From: Ensifer sp. LCM 4579
Lineage (GTDB): Bacteria > Pseudomonadota > Alphaproteobacteria > Rhizobiales > Rhizobiaceae
DNA: 64,000 nucleotides
Direction: 5' to 3'
NCBI RefSeq assembly: GCF_001854885.1
Contig: NZ_MDDV01000024.1
Location: 182,128 to 246,127, forward strand
Below are positions 7,994-15,349 of the stretch, in pieces (the first letter of the stretch is position 1; every line of letters starts with the position of its first letter). The notes beneath the pieces are model-generated. The model did not search any database and was not told the DNA's origin. It saw nothing but the letters and a program-made list of their open reading frames with translations. The position numbers and the translations under genes were made by a program.

Positions 7994-9568
7994 TCAGGTG
8001 AAGGCGTCCGGCATCGAGTCCTTGCGCTTGGCGATGAAGTCCTTCAGCGCGTCGTCGATGGCCGGATCGAGATACGGCGCCTCATAGTGCTCCAGCCAGC
8101 TGCGCGCCAGCGCATTGGCGCGCTCTTCGATGCGCTTCTGGCCTTCGATTTCCCACTGCTCGAAGGAGTTGTTGTCGGCGAGCGGCGAGCGGTAAAAGGC
8201 CGTCTGGAAGTTGGCCTGCGTATGGGCGCAGCCGAGATAATGGCTGCCGGGTCCGACTTCGCGGATTGCGTCCATCGCCTGGGCGTTTTCCGACAGATCG
8301 ACGCCCTCGGCCATCTTCTGCATCATGCCGAGCTGATCCTGGTCGATCATGAACTTCTCGTAGGACGAGACGAGGCCGCCTTCGAGCCAGCCGGCCGAGT
8401 GCAGCACGAAGTTGGTGCCGGCAAGCAGCGTCATGTTGAGCGTGTTCGCCGATTCATGCGCGGCCTGCGCGTCCGGAACCTTCGAGCCGCAGAGCGAACC
8501 GCCGGTGCGGAACGGCAGGCCGAGACGGCGGGCAAGCTGGGCCGCGCCGTAGGAGACGAGCGACGGCTCCGGCGTGCCGAAGGTCGGTGCGCCCGACTGC
8601 ATCGAGATCGAGGCCGCGAAGGTGCCGAAAAGCACCGGCGCGCCCTTGCGGATGAGCTGGGTGAAGGATGCACCGGCGAGCACCTCGGCGAGGATCTGCG
8701 TCAGCGTGCCGGCAACCGTCACCGGGCTCATGGCGCCCGAAAGGATGAAGGGCGAGACCACGCAGGCCTGGTTGTGGCGGGCATAGACCTTGGCGGCCCC
8801 GAGCATCGTCTCGTCGAAGACCATCGGCGAGTTGGCGTTGATGAGGTTCAGCGTCACCGTGTTGTTCTCGACGAAATCGTCGCCGAACAGGATCTTCGCC
8901 ATCGCCACCGTGTCTTCGGCGCGTTCGGGCGCCGTAACCGACCCCATGAAGGGTTTGTCGGAATAGCGCATATGGGTGTAGACCATATCGAGATGGCGCT
9001 TGTTGACCGGCACGTCGACGGGCTCGCAGACCGTGCCGCCCGAAGAGTGCATCGACGGCGCCATATAGGCGAGTTTGACGAAATTGCGGAAGTCCTCGAT
9101 CGTCGCGTAGCGGCGGTTGCCTTCGAGGTCGCGCACGAAGGGCGGGCCGTAAACCGGGGCGAAGACCGTCGCCTTGCCGCCGATCTGCGCGTTGCGCTCA
9201 GGATTGCGCGCATGCCAGGTGAACTCCTTCGGAGCGCTCTTCAGGAGCTCGCGGCAGAGGCCCTTCGGGAAGTGCACCCGCTGGCCGCGCACGTCGGCAC
9301 CCGCCGCCTTCCAGAGTTCGAGCGCTTCGGCGTCATCGCGAAACTCGATGCCGATTTCCTCGAGGATGGTATCGGCATTGCGCTCGATGAGCTGCAGGCC
9401 CTCTTCGTCGAGCACCTCATATTCGCGAATCTTGCGCTGGATATAGGGCAAAGACGGTCCCGGACCGCCGCCGGTGCGGGAGGCGCGGCGTGCCGCCGCT
9501 CCCCGTCCCTCGCCACGCGCGCGGCGTCCGCCGCCTTCGACCGCGCTTTGTTCTGTCACGTCGCTCAT
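7994..9568 (-). CDS. mttB: MttB-like trimethylamine/quaternary-amine corrinoid methyltransferase (COG5598)
   Basis: A 524-residue TIM-barrel methyltransferase that would transfer a methyl group from a methylated amine to a corrinoid protein. The body starts at about residue 37 (PSLPYIQRKIREYEVLDEEG) and contains the family segments IGIEFRDDAEALELWKAAGA, FGTPEPSLVSYGAAQLARRL and GPGSHYLGCAHTQANFQ. There is no in-frame TAG, so it is not the pyrrolysine-containing archaeal type but the Pyl-free group that includes glycine betaine, proline betaine and carnitine-type demethylases. Start ATG 9568 has GGAGAGGAAAC upstream. Residues 10-36 form an unusual Gly/Arg/Ala-rich leader. The corrinoid-protein gene is divergent at 10154. 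The substrate is unproven. Confidence 0.88.
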   Translation of the reverse strand: MSDVTEQSAVEGGGRRARGEGRGAAARRASRTGGGPGPSLPYIQRKIREYEVLDEEGLQLIERNADTILEEIGIEFRDDAEALELWKAAGADVRGQRVHFPKGLCRELLKSAPKEFTWHARNPERNAQIGGKATVFAPVYGPPFVRDLEGNRRYATIEDFRNFVKLAYMAPSMHSSGGTVCEPVDVPVNKRHLDMVYTHMRYSDKPFMGSVTAPERAEDTVAMAKILFGDDFVENNTVTLNLINANSPMVFDETMLGAAKVYARHNQACVVSPFILSGAMSPVTVAGTLTQILAEVLAGASFTQLIRKGAPVLFGTFAASISMQSGAPTFGTPEPSLVSYGAAQLARRLGLPFRTGGSLCGSKVPDAQAAHESANTLNMTLLAGTNFVLHSAGWLEGGLVSSYEKFMIDQDQLGMMQKMAEGVDLSENAQAMDAIREVGPGSHYLGCAHTQANFQTAFYRSPLADNNSFEQWEIEGQKRIEERANALARSWLEHYEAPYLDPAIDDALKDFIAKRKDSMPDAFT

Positions 9569-9734
9569 TCGCTCGTTTCCTCTCCCGCCGTGTCTCTCCT
9601 TGTTAAGACGCGGCAACACTCTGGACCGGATTGGGCGCATAATCCTTTCCCGGGATCGAATCCAGTGGGCAAGACCATGCGCCGGCATCATTTCGGTATA
9701 ATGCTAGCAAGCCGCCGGCCCGGTACGGGTCTCA

Positions 9735-9755
9735 ATGCGCCAACGGGTGGCGCAT
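9735..9755. promoter_or_regulatory. Perfect stem-loop in the mttB-corrinoid intergenic region
   Basis: ATGCGCCA (9735-9742) and TGGCGCAT (9748-9755) form a perfect 8-bp stem with a 5-base loop. No T-run follows on either strand, so it is more likely a protein site or leader structure than a terminator. It lies in the 585-bp divergent region between mttB (start 9568) and the corrinoid protein (start 10154). I found no convincing gene in that gap. Confidence 0.4.
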
Positions 9756-10013
9756 CTTAGACACTCGGCCGACGCGCAACACAGACCCGCCAACCACGCG
9801 ACGGGCGGCCCCCGAACCGCATCCGCATTTGAGAAATCAAACACATCCGGCGGCGAACCGAGCAGCGCACGGCGCCATAAGGCGGCAATATGCCGAAGGA
9901 GCGATGGAACCGAGGCGCCCTGAACAGGTTACGCAAACTGGTCCCCACGACTATGCTAGAACCTGCGGCGAACACAAGGAATGTGGGGTGACCCACGAAT
10001 ATCTGCTTAGTCG

Positions 10014-10046
10014 CTTTTCGTCATATGCGACGTCGCATTCGAAAAG
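10014..10046 (+). promoter_or_regulatory. Nested inverted repeat, candidate operator of the corrinoid regulon
   Basis: A perfect 14-bp palindrome, ATGCGACGTCGCAT (10025-10038), is flanked by complementary arms CTTTTCG (10014-10020) and CGAAAAG (10040-10046). It lies 108 bp upstream of the corrinoid-protein ATG and between the divergent mttB and corrinoid genes. The core CATAT-N-CGACGTCG recurs at 22485-22498, upstream of the second half of the system. This supports a shared regulator binding site, possibly that of a GlxA/GbdR-like activator. Confidence 0.55.
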
Positions 10047-10153
10047 AGATTTTTAGGCATCGCCCGCTAAGGATTGGGCAACGCGTCCGGATTGTGCTCA
10101 AGATCGTGCCCACCCGTGCGAAATCACCGTGCCAGGAACCGAGGAAACCCACT

Positions 10154-10852
10154 ATGGCAGACGATGAAATCATTCTCGAGGACCTTTCCGACGAAGAACT
10201 CGTGCAGCAGATGCACGACGATCTTTATGATGGCCTCAAGGAGGAAATCGAGGACGGCACGCGCATCCTCCTCGATCGCGGCTGGACGCCCTATGACATT
10301 CTGACCAAGGCGCTGGTTGAAGGCATGCGCATCGTCGGCATCGACTTCCGCGACGGCATCCTGTTCGTTCCGGAAGTGCTGCTCTCGGCCAATGCGATGA
10401 AGGCCGGCATGACCATCCTTCGCCCGCTGCTTGCCGAAACCGGCGCGCCGAAGCTCGGCAAGATGGTGATCGGCACCGTCAAGGGCGACATCCACGATAT
10501 CGGCAAGAATCTCGTGGGCATGATGATGGAAGGCGCCGGCTTCGATGTCGTCGACCTCGGCATCAACAACCCGGTCGAGAACTATCTCGAAGCGCTCGAG
10601 CGCGAGAAGCCCGATATTCTCGGCATGTCGGCTCTGCTCACGACGACCATGCCCTATATGAAGGTCGTGATCGATACGATGAAGGAAAAGGGCCTGCGCG
10701 ATGACTATGTCGTGCTCGTCGGCGGCGCGCCGCTGAACGAAGAATTCGGCAAGGCCGTTGGCGCCGACGCCTATTGCCGCGATGCGGCGGTCGCCGTCGA
10801 AACCGCCAAGGACTTCATCAAGCGCAAGCATAACCAGCTTGCCGCCGGCTGA
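10154..10852 (+). CDS. Corrinoid (B12-binding) methyl-carrier protein, MtbC/MttC-like
   Basis: A 232-residue cobalamin-binding protein that carries the methyl group between methyltransferases. It has an N-terminal helical cap (residues 1-90: DLSDEELVQQMHDDLYDGLK, FVPEVLLSANAMKAGM) and a Rossmann B12 domain with the base-off signature GDIHDIGKNLVG, where the histidine replaces the lower cobalt ligand. A SALLTTTMPYM segment and GGAPLNEEFGKAVGADAYC follow. ATG 10154 has GAGGAAA upstream. It is divergent from the MttB-like gene, its likely methyl donor, and is followed by a strong terminator. Confidence 0.93.
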   Translation: MADDEIILEDLSDEELVQQMHDDLYDGLKEEIEDGTRILLDRGWTPYDILTKALVEGMRIVGIDFRDGILFVPEVLLSANAMKAGMTILRPLLAETGAPKLGKMVIGTVKGDIHDIGKNLVGMMMEGAGFDVVDLGINNPVENYLEALEREKPDILGMSALLTTTMPYMKVVIDTMKEKGLRDDYVVLVGGAPLNEEFGKAVGADAYCRDAAVAVETAKDFIKRKHNQLAAG

Positions 10853-10870
10853 GGCCGCCTTATCTTGAAG

Positions 10871-10911
10871 AGAAAGCCGGCTGCGCGGATGAACCCGGCA
10901 GCCGGCTTTCT
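10871..10911 (+). terminator. Strong, probably bidirectional intrinsic terminator
   Basis: AGAAAGCCGGCTGC (10871-10884) pairs perfectly over 14 bp with GCAGCCGGCTTTCT (10898-10911), with a 13-base loop. The ends give A-rich and T-rich flanks on both strands. It lies between the convergent corrinoid-protein gene and the small entericidin-like gene, so it can serve both. Confidence 0.8.
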
Positions 10912-10937
10912 ACGCTACAGGCGAATATCGGATCGGA

Positions 10938-11075
10938 TCAGTTGGTCGCTCTTGCGATCTTGCGCCCGACATTCGAGGTATCCTGTCCTATGCCGCGGAT
11001 CGTGTTGCCGCAGGAAGTCAAGGTTGCGAGAACCATCAGGACGATGCCGACCGTCGCGAGCGTTTTTGGTTTCAT
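10938..11075 (-). CDS. Entericidin A/B-family small lipoprotein
   Basis: A 45-residue peptide too short for most gene finders. It begins MKPKTLATVGIVLMVLATLT and has a lipobox ending in S-C, followed by CGNTIRGIGQDTSNVGRKI. This is the hallmark of entericidin-type lipoproteins (CxNTxxGxGxD). They are exported, lipidated at the Cys and held in the membrane; in enteric bacteria EcnA/EcnB form an antidote/toxin pair. A second family member occurs at 21651-21803. It converges on the corrinoid-protein gene through a shared terminator. Confidence 0.8.
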   Translation of the reverse strand: MKPKTLATVGIVLMVLATLTSCGNTIRGIGQDTSNVGRKIARATN

Positions 11076-11114
11076 AGGCGCGATTCCTTCACGTTATTGC
11101 GAGGCCGAATAGAG

Positions 11115-11735
11115 ATGGAAAATCTGCCGGAAGCAAGAGAACGTGATGCATCGATGAAAGTCCAGGTCATCGGCTGCGGCGCGATCGCGCGCGAGATCCT
11201 CGCGATCTGCGAGGCCAACCGGCTGGACCACATCACCCTCAGCTGTCTGCCGGCCATCTGGCACAACACCCCGGAAAAGATCGTGCCCGGGCTTCGCCAA
11301 GCGATCGCCGCGGCGCGCGCGGAAGGTTTCGAGCGCATCTTCATCGCCTATGCCGATTGCGGCACCGGCGGCCTCATCGACCGGCTTTGCGAAGAGGAAG
11401 GTGTCGGCCGCATTCCGGGGCCGCACTGCTATTCCTTCTTCGCGGGCAATGATGCCTTCGCCGAGCGCTGGGACGAGGACATCACCGCCTTTTTCCTTAC
11501 CGATTTCCTCGCCCGCCAGTTCGAAGCCTTCGTCATCGAGCCGCTCGGCCTCGACAGGCACCCGGAACTCAGGGACATGTATTTCGGCCATTACCGAAAA
11601 CTCGTCTACCTGTCGCAGGTGAAAGACGAGGCCCTGCAGGAGAAGGCGCGGCGCGCCGCCGCTATGCTCGGACTGGAATACGAGTACCGCTACACCGGCT
11701 ACGGCGATCTGACGCGGTCGCTGACCGAAGCGTGA
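11115..11735 (+). CDS. DUF1638 protein of the corrinoid cluster
   Basis: About 206 residues, DUF1638 family, function unknown. Seen: VQVIGCGAIAREILAICEAN (a Rossmann-like first strand and loop), LSCLPAIWHNTPEKIVPGL and IFIAYADCGTGGLIDRLCEE. The conserved cysteines and DCGTGG suggest ligand or metal binding. DUF1638 genes are often next to MttB-like methyltransferases and their corrinoid proteins in bacteria, which is the context here. The start is uncertain between ATG 11115 and ATG 11154 (MKVQVIG, closer to the domain). Confidence 0.75.
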   Translation: MENLPEARERDASMKVQVIGCGAIAREILAICEANRLDHITLSCLPAIWHNTPEKIVPGLRQAIAAARAEGFERIFIAYADCGTGGLIDRLCEEEGVGRIPGPHCYSFFAGNDAFAERWDEDITAFFLTDFLARQFEAFVIEPLGLDRHPELRDMYFGHYRKLVYLSQVKDEALQEKARRAAAMLGLEYEYRYTGYGDLTRSLTEA

Positions 11736-11852
11736 GCAGTTCCTCCTGACCGGCAGCAATTGTCCCGCGCCCGCTTAAGACAACCGTAACGCCTGCGCCC
11801 GCATATCTTTTTGCCGAAGTTGCTGCGACGCGTCGCGTTTACCGGTGAAGTC

Positions 11853-12644
11853 ATGAAAAGCGAAAAGGCGAAAGCCCCGACCAACCGGCGCATCGTCATC
11901 ATCACCGCCGGCGGCGACAATCCGAACATCATGATCAACGCGCTTGCCGCTCGCTTCGACAACCTCGTCGTCCTGCAGGAGCAGCCGGAGTCGAAAGCGC
12001 TCTTCGTCAGGCGGCGCGCCCGCAAGCTCGGCTGGGTGACGGCACTCGGACAACTGGCGACGATGGTCGTTTCCCGTTTCGGAAAGCGCTTCACGCAACG
12101 GCGCGTGGAGGCGATCTTGCGCGCCTATGGCGTATCCGCGGAGCCCCACCCGTCAATCCCCGTCCACCGCATCTCGTCGATCAATGACGCAGAGGGCCGC
12201 AGGCAACTGCAGGCGCTTCGCCCCGCCGTCCTCTTCCTGATCAGTTGCCGCATGCTGAAGCCGGAAACGCTTGCGGCCATCCCCTGCCCGATCCTCAACT
12301 TCCATGCGGGCATCAATCCGCAATATCGCGGCCTGATGGGCGGCTACTGGGCGCTCGTCAATGGCGATGGCGAGAATTTCGGTGCGACCGTGCATCTGGT
12401 CGATGAAGGCGTCGACACTGGCGGCATCCTCTACCAGATGCGGCAGGTGCCGAGCCCCGACGATACGATGCACACCTATCCGCTGCTGCAGACCGCCGCC
12501 GCCACCGGCATTGCGGCCCGGGCGGTCGAAGATGCACTCGCCGGAGAGCTCCGCCCGACCGCCGTCGACGCGCCGTCGAGGCAGTGGTACCACCCGCCGA
12601 TCTGGGTCTGGTTGTCGAACGGCATTCGACGCGGGATCTGGTAG
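11853..12644 (+). CDS. Formyltransferase-family protein
   Basis: About 263 residues with the formyl-transferase N-terminal fold used with 10-formyl-THF. The catalytic region is visible: LNFHAGINPQYRGLMGGYWA (about residues 149-168), with the Asn and His of the N-x-H signature, and an Asp in TVHLVDEGVDTGGIL. It lacks the C-terminal OB-like domain of Met-tRNA formyltransferase, so it is not Fmt. Located just after DUF1638, it may connect the one-carbon pool made by the corrinoid system to an acceptor, but the acceptor is unknown. ATG 11853 is chosen; an upstream ATG at 11811 is possible. Confidence 0.75.
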   Translation: MKSEKAKAPTNRRIVIITAGGDNPNIMINALAARFDNLVVLQEQPESKALFVRRRARKLGWVTALGQLATMVVSRFGKRFTQRRVEAILRAYGVSAEPHPSIPVHRISSINDAEGRRQLQALRPAVLFLISCRMLKPETLAAIPCPILNFHAGINPQYRGLMGGYWALVNGDGENFGATVHLVDEGVDTGGILYQMRQVPSPDDTMHTYPLLQTAAATGIAARAVEDALAGELRPTAVDAPSRQWYHPPIWVWLSNGIRRGIW

Positions 12645-12695
12645 AGCCTGCAGCGTCCTTTGCTCATCCCTGGTTTACAACTGTGATCCTAAAAG

Positions 12696-12723
12696 ACGCG
12701 CGGCACTGTTGAGTGCTGCGCGT
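12696..12723 (+). terminator. GC-rich hairpin after the formyltransferase gene
   Basis: ACGCGCGGCAC (12696-12706) pairs with GTGCTGCGCGT (12713-12723) with one G-U pair and a 6-base loop, followed by ATTTGAA. It is terminator-like with a weak T-run. It also resembles the GACGCGCGGC core of the dispersed repeats at 43850, 45535 and 50432. Confidence 0.5.
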
Positions 12724-12845
12724 ATTTGAACTACAGAAGGCGGTGGTATTAGCCCCGACGGGTGAGATTTTACCTTTTTCTGCACCGCCGGTTAATCCTT
12801 TCCCATTATCATGCGTGCGATGGGGGCGAATCAGGAGACCCAGCC

Positions 12846-13154
12846 GTGAAGTCGCAGACAGGAAATCCGGCCGAGCTGCCCGGCAACCACAGCACTGTCG
12901 TGCGCGGCGTTCTCGCTCTGCTCATTGCAGCGACGGCGTCGGCCTGCTCGGCAGTGGCGGATCGGGATATCCAGACCTCATCGGTAACGAAAGAGGTCGG
13001 CTACCCCGTCTCGGCCGGAGAGCAACCCGCGACCAAGCGGGTCACCGTCACGCAAAAGCCAACCAGAGTCGATCGCACCGCCTATCTGGGGCGCGCACCC
13101 TATATCTGCACGCCGAGCGGCTTCGGCAGCACGTCGCGCTGCTTCCTTCGATAG
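12846..13154 (+). CDS. Hypothetical lipoprotein
   Basis: A 102-residue protein of unknown function. GTG 12846 is preceded by AGGAGACC. The hydrophobic segment VLALLIAATASAC ends in a lipobox-like ASA-C, so it may be lipidated, although the signal begins late (about residue 24). The mature part is polar with a Cys-containing end (YICTPSGFGSTSRCFLR). No family was recognised. It points toward the end of the convergent aps operon. Confidence 0.55.
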   Translation: MKSQTGNPAELPGNHSTVVRGVLALLIAATASACSAVADRDIQTSSVTKEVGYPVSAGEQPATKRVTVTQKPTRVDRTAYLGRAPYICTPSGFGSTSRCFLR

Positions 13155-13242
13155 GCGCAGATGGCGCTGGCCGAGGTGGTCCACAGCCACGCGGCCCGGA
13201 TCCTGACACGGGTGCTCCGTTCGATCCGCCCGCCGGCCGGGA

Positions 13243-13758
13243 TCATTCGGCCTTGTCCAGACGTGCTTCGATCCCGGCGAGACGCGCCTTCACGTAGTCG
13301 CCGCGCCGCAGCCTGGTGAATTCGTCGTCAGCATTCGCAGGCGCGTTCTTGAAAACATACCACTCGCCAGCCGGTTCGCGCTTCTGCAGGATGACGCCGC
13401 CCTGCTTGCGATGGCTGAAGCAGGTCGTTGCGGGAGCAGAGCCGGCCTCGGCGTGCCATTCGGCCCTGAAGCACAGCTTTCCCGGACCCGTGATAAACCA
13501 TCGGCCCACGCCGTAGGAGGGAGTGCCGTTCTCGTTCGACCAGGCGGTAAACCGGCGCTCCCGCACGGAGAAGTATCCCGCACCCGCTTTCCAGATCCAC
13601 GACTTCTGGCCGTAGAGCTCATAGAGCTCCTTGTGCGTCAGCGGTGTTGCTCCTTGAGGGTTCACGCGGCCGCCCGCGGCTCCGGCGAGCGATGTCGCAC
13701 TCCCCATTGCCACGGCGACGGCGACGATCAACGACAGCGTGCGAAGGGGCGAATTCAT
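13243..13758 (-). CDS. apsH2: DUF995 secreted protein ApsH2
   Basis: A 171-residue exported protein of the DUF995 family, last gene of the arabinose-containing polysaccharide (APS) operon. It has a signal peptide (MNSPLRTLSLIVAVAVAMGS, cut near LAGA-AGG), then KELYELYGQKSWIWKAGAGYF, GRWFITGPGKLCFRAEW and CFSHRKQGGVILQKREPAGE, the same core as ApsH1. GAGAGGAGAC precedes the ATG at 13758, 33 bp after apsE. In S. meliloti the order uxs1-uxe-apsS-apsH1-apsE-apsH2 is known, and it is matched here. The biochemical role of the DUF995 proteins is not established. Confidence 0.82.
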   Translation of the reverse strand: MNSPLRTLSLIVAVAVAMGSATSLAGAAGGRVNPQGATPLTHKELYELYGQKSWIWKAGAGYFSVRERRFTAWSNENGTPSYGVGRWFITGPGKLCFRAEWHAEAGSAPATTCFSHRKQGGVILQKREPAGEWYVFKNAPANADDEFTRLRRGDYVKARLAGIEARLDKAE

Positions 13759-13791
13759 CTGATGTCTCCTCTCGGTGATTGCAGCGCCGCG

Positions 13792-14745
13792 CTAATTGCC
13801 GGCTTCCCGCACCACGCGCCAATCGGGCCGTCCGTACCCGTCCGGCCATGGGTAGACTTCGCGGTCGTTGAAATAGACCACCGCCGTGAGTTGCGGGAAT
13901 TCGGCGTGGCGCGCGGCGACGCTTCTCGCCCAGTCCGCCACATAGGAGGCATCGCCCTCGTAGCCGAGCTCGGCCACCATGATCGGCTTGCCATAGCCCT
14001 TTACCCGCTCATAGCCGGGCGCCAGCCGTTCCGGAAACGTCTGGTCCCGACCGGTGGTGCCGCGGTCATATTGCTGGTAGCCGAACACCGACAGTCCGAT
14101 GAGGTCCACGACATCGTCGCCGGGATAGTATACCTCCAGCCCCGGATTGCCCTTGGGCGACCACATGAACCGAGCATCCTTCACATGCGCCCGGCACACC
14201 GTCACCATGCGCCGGTAGGCCGCCTTGAATTCCTCACCCGACCAGTGCGACCAGGAGAACTGGTTGTCCGTTTCATCCATTTCCTGGCCCCACCGGATGA
14301 TAATAGGGCTTTTCAGACCGGCGACGGTCGAGCAGACCGCCGCCATGTACGCGTCACGCTCCCCGTCCAGAATGCTGCGCAGGAGCTCCCGCTCCGTGAC
14401 CCGCCACTCAGGCGACCAGGACCAGGGCTCGACCGTGATCATTAGAGTGCGTCCCCGTGCGTACGCATAATCGTCGGCAAGGGCCAAGGTCGATAGTTCG
14501 ACGTCTTCCCAGGGCAGGAAGAGATGTTCGATCTTGGACTGTGACGGCTCGCCGAAATCGCCGTAGGGATCGTAGGCCCCGAAGTCGATGGAGTCTGCCG
14601 TCAGCACGGGCCGCTTCTGCGACGGCATCGCCGTGGTGACCGACGCCGCCTCCGGAAGGCCGCGCGGCAAGCTGGCCGCCAGAACGCTGCCCGACAGCAT
14701 CAGGCCCATGCATGAAAGGGAAATAGCCTTTATCCGCGTATTCAT
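13792..14745 (-). CDS. apsE: ApsE, exported GH26-like glycoside hydrolase
   Basis: A 317-residue secreted glycosidase-like protein. Its own signal peptide is at the start (MNTRIKAISLSCMGLMLSG). Candidate catalytic residues sit in IIRWGQEMDE (acid/base Glu) and MVAELGYEG (nucleophile Glu), the pattern of clan GH-A and mannanase-like GH26 enzymes. ATG 14745 is preceded by GGAGGTG. It is the predicted endoglycanase of the APS operon, trimming or releasing the polymer in the periplasm. In this sequence it is also joined in frame to the upstream DUF995 gene, because that gene appears frameshifted. Confidence 0.82.
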   Translation of the reverse strand: MNTRIKAISLSCMGLMLSGSVLAASLPRGLPEAASVTTAMPSQKRPVLTADSIDFGAYDPYGDFGEPSQSKIEHLFLPWEDVELSTLALADDYAYARGRTLMITVEPWSWSPEWRVTERELLRSILDGERDAYMAAVCSTVAGLKSPIIIRWGQEMDETDNQFSWSHWSGEEFKAAYRRMVTVCRAHVKDARFMWSPKGNPGLEVYYPGDDVVDLIGLSVFGYQQYDRGTTGRDQTFPERLAPGYERVKGYGKPIMVAELGYEGDASYVADWARSVAARHAEFPQLTAVVYFNDREVYPWPDGYGRPDWRVVREAGN

Positions 14746-15339
14746 TGCACACCTCCAACGTCGTTCGTCCCGGCTGGAGGACGAACGCTGTTTGCTCCTG
14801 AATTCGGTTCGGTAACGATGACCTCCTGTATGATCGCGAGTCGCGTACTGATCCTCGTCGATGAGCCGGTGGAACTCGTCTTCGGCCGCAGGCTTGCCGT
14901 GTTTGAACACATACCAGTCCCCCGCCGGCTCGCGCCTCTGGTAGATCACGCCGTCGAGCACACGGTGGCTGAAACAGGTCTTGTCCGGGGCCGCACCCCC
15001 TTTGCTGTGCCAGATCGCCTTGAGGCAGAGCATGCCGCTATCGGTTACGATCCAGCGCCCCTCCGCCCAGGTCGCGGTCTTGCCGTCTCGCGCCCAGGCT
15101 CTGAACAGGCGGCCCTCAGCCCGCATCAGGCCGGCGCCGTCGTGCCATTTCCAGCTCTTGTCGCGGAACATCATGTAAAGCTCCACGCCTGTCATCGGCC
15201 GCGCGCCGGTCGGCACGGAGGCCTGAGCCGCCGCGGGAGTGGGTGCCAGGAGGAAGACGGCCGAGGCGGCGACACTCGCGAAGAACATGCCCGGCAATCC
15301 GCCGCGGCCAGCCTCCCCATTTGTCGATGTTGCCGTCAT
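14742..15339 (-). CDS. apsH1: DUF995 protein ApsH1, apparent frameshift near its 3' end
   Basis: DUF995 exported protein with signal peptide (LPGMFFASVAASAVFLLAPT) and core VELYMMFRDKSWKWHDG, GRWIVTDSGMLCLKAIWHS and CFSHRVLDGVIYQRREPAGD. As the bases stand, the frame has no stop and runs on into apsE (13792-15339, 515 codons). Moving one base near 14851-14857 restores STRLAIIQEVIVTEP, which aligns with VKARLAGIEARLDKA of ApsH2, and a TGA that overlaps the apsE ATG (ATGA). The feature length is then 3n+1, as one extra base (or two missing) predicts. It is either a real mutation or a sequencing error. Start ATG 15339 lies 10 bp after the apsS stop. Confidence 0.75.
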
Positions 15340-15349
15340 CCTTTGATCC

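Noticed and set aside
7994..7996. TGA read as selenocysteine at the mttB end
   Set aside because: No SECIS-like hairpin or selenoprotein family match is visible; a stop, mutation or separate small gene is simpler.
7994..9568. Pyrrolysine in MttB
   Set aside because: No in-frame TAG is present in the MttB-like gene and no pyl genes are seen, so it belongs to the Pyl-free group.
9697..9702. TATAAT on the + strand as the promoter of the corrinoid gene
   Set aside because: It lies about 450 bp from the ATG with no good -35 element; the dyad-rich region near 10014 is a better control site.
7769..9760. A 663-codon open frame on the + strand antisense to the MttB-like gene
   Set aside because: It is antisense to a clear methyltransferase gene, and its Arg/Ala/Gly-rich translation without a domain is the usual shadow of high-GC codon use.
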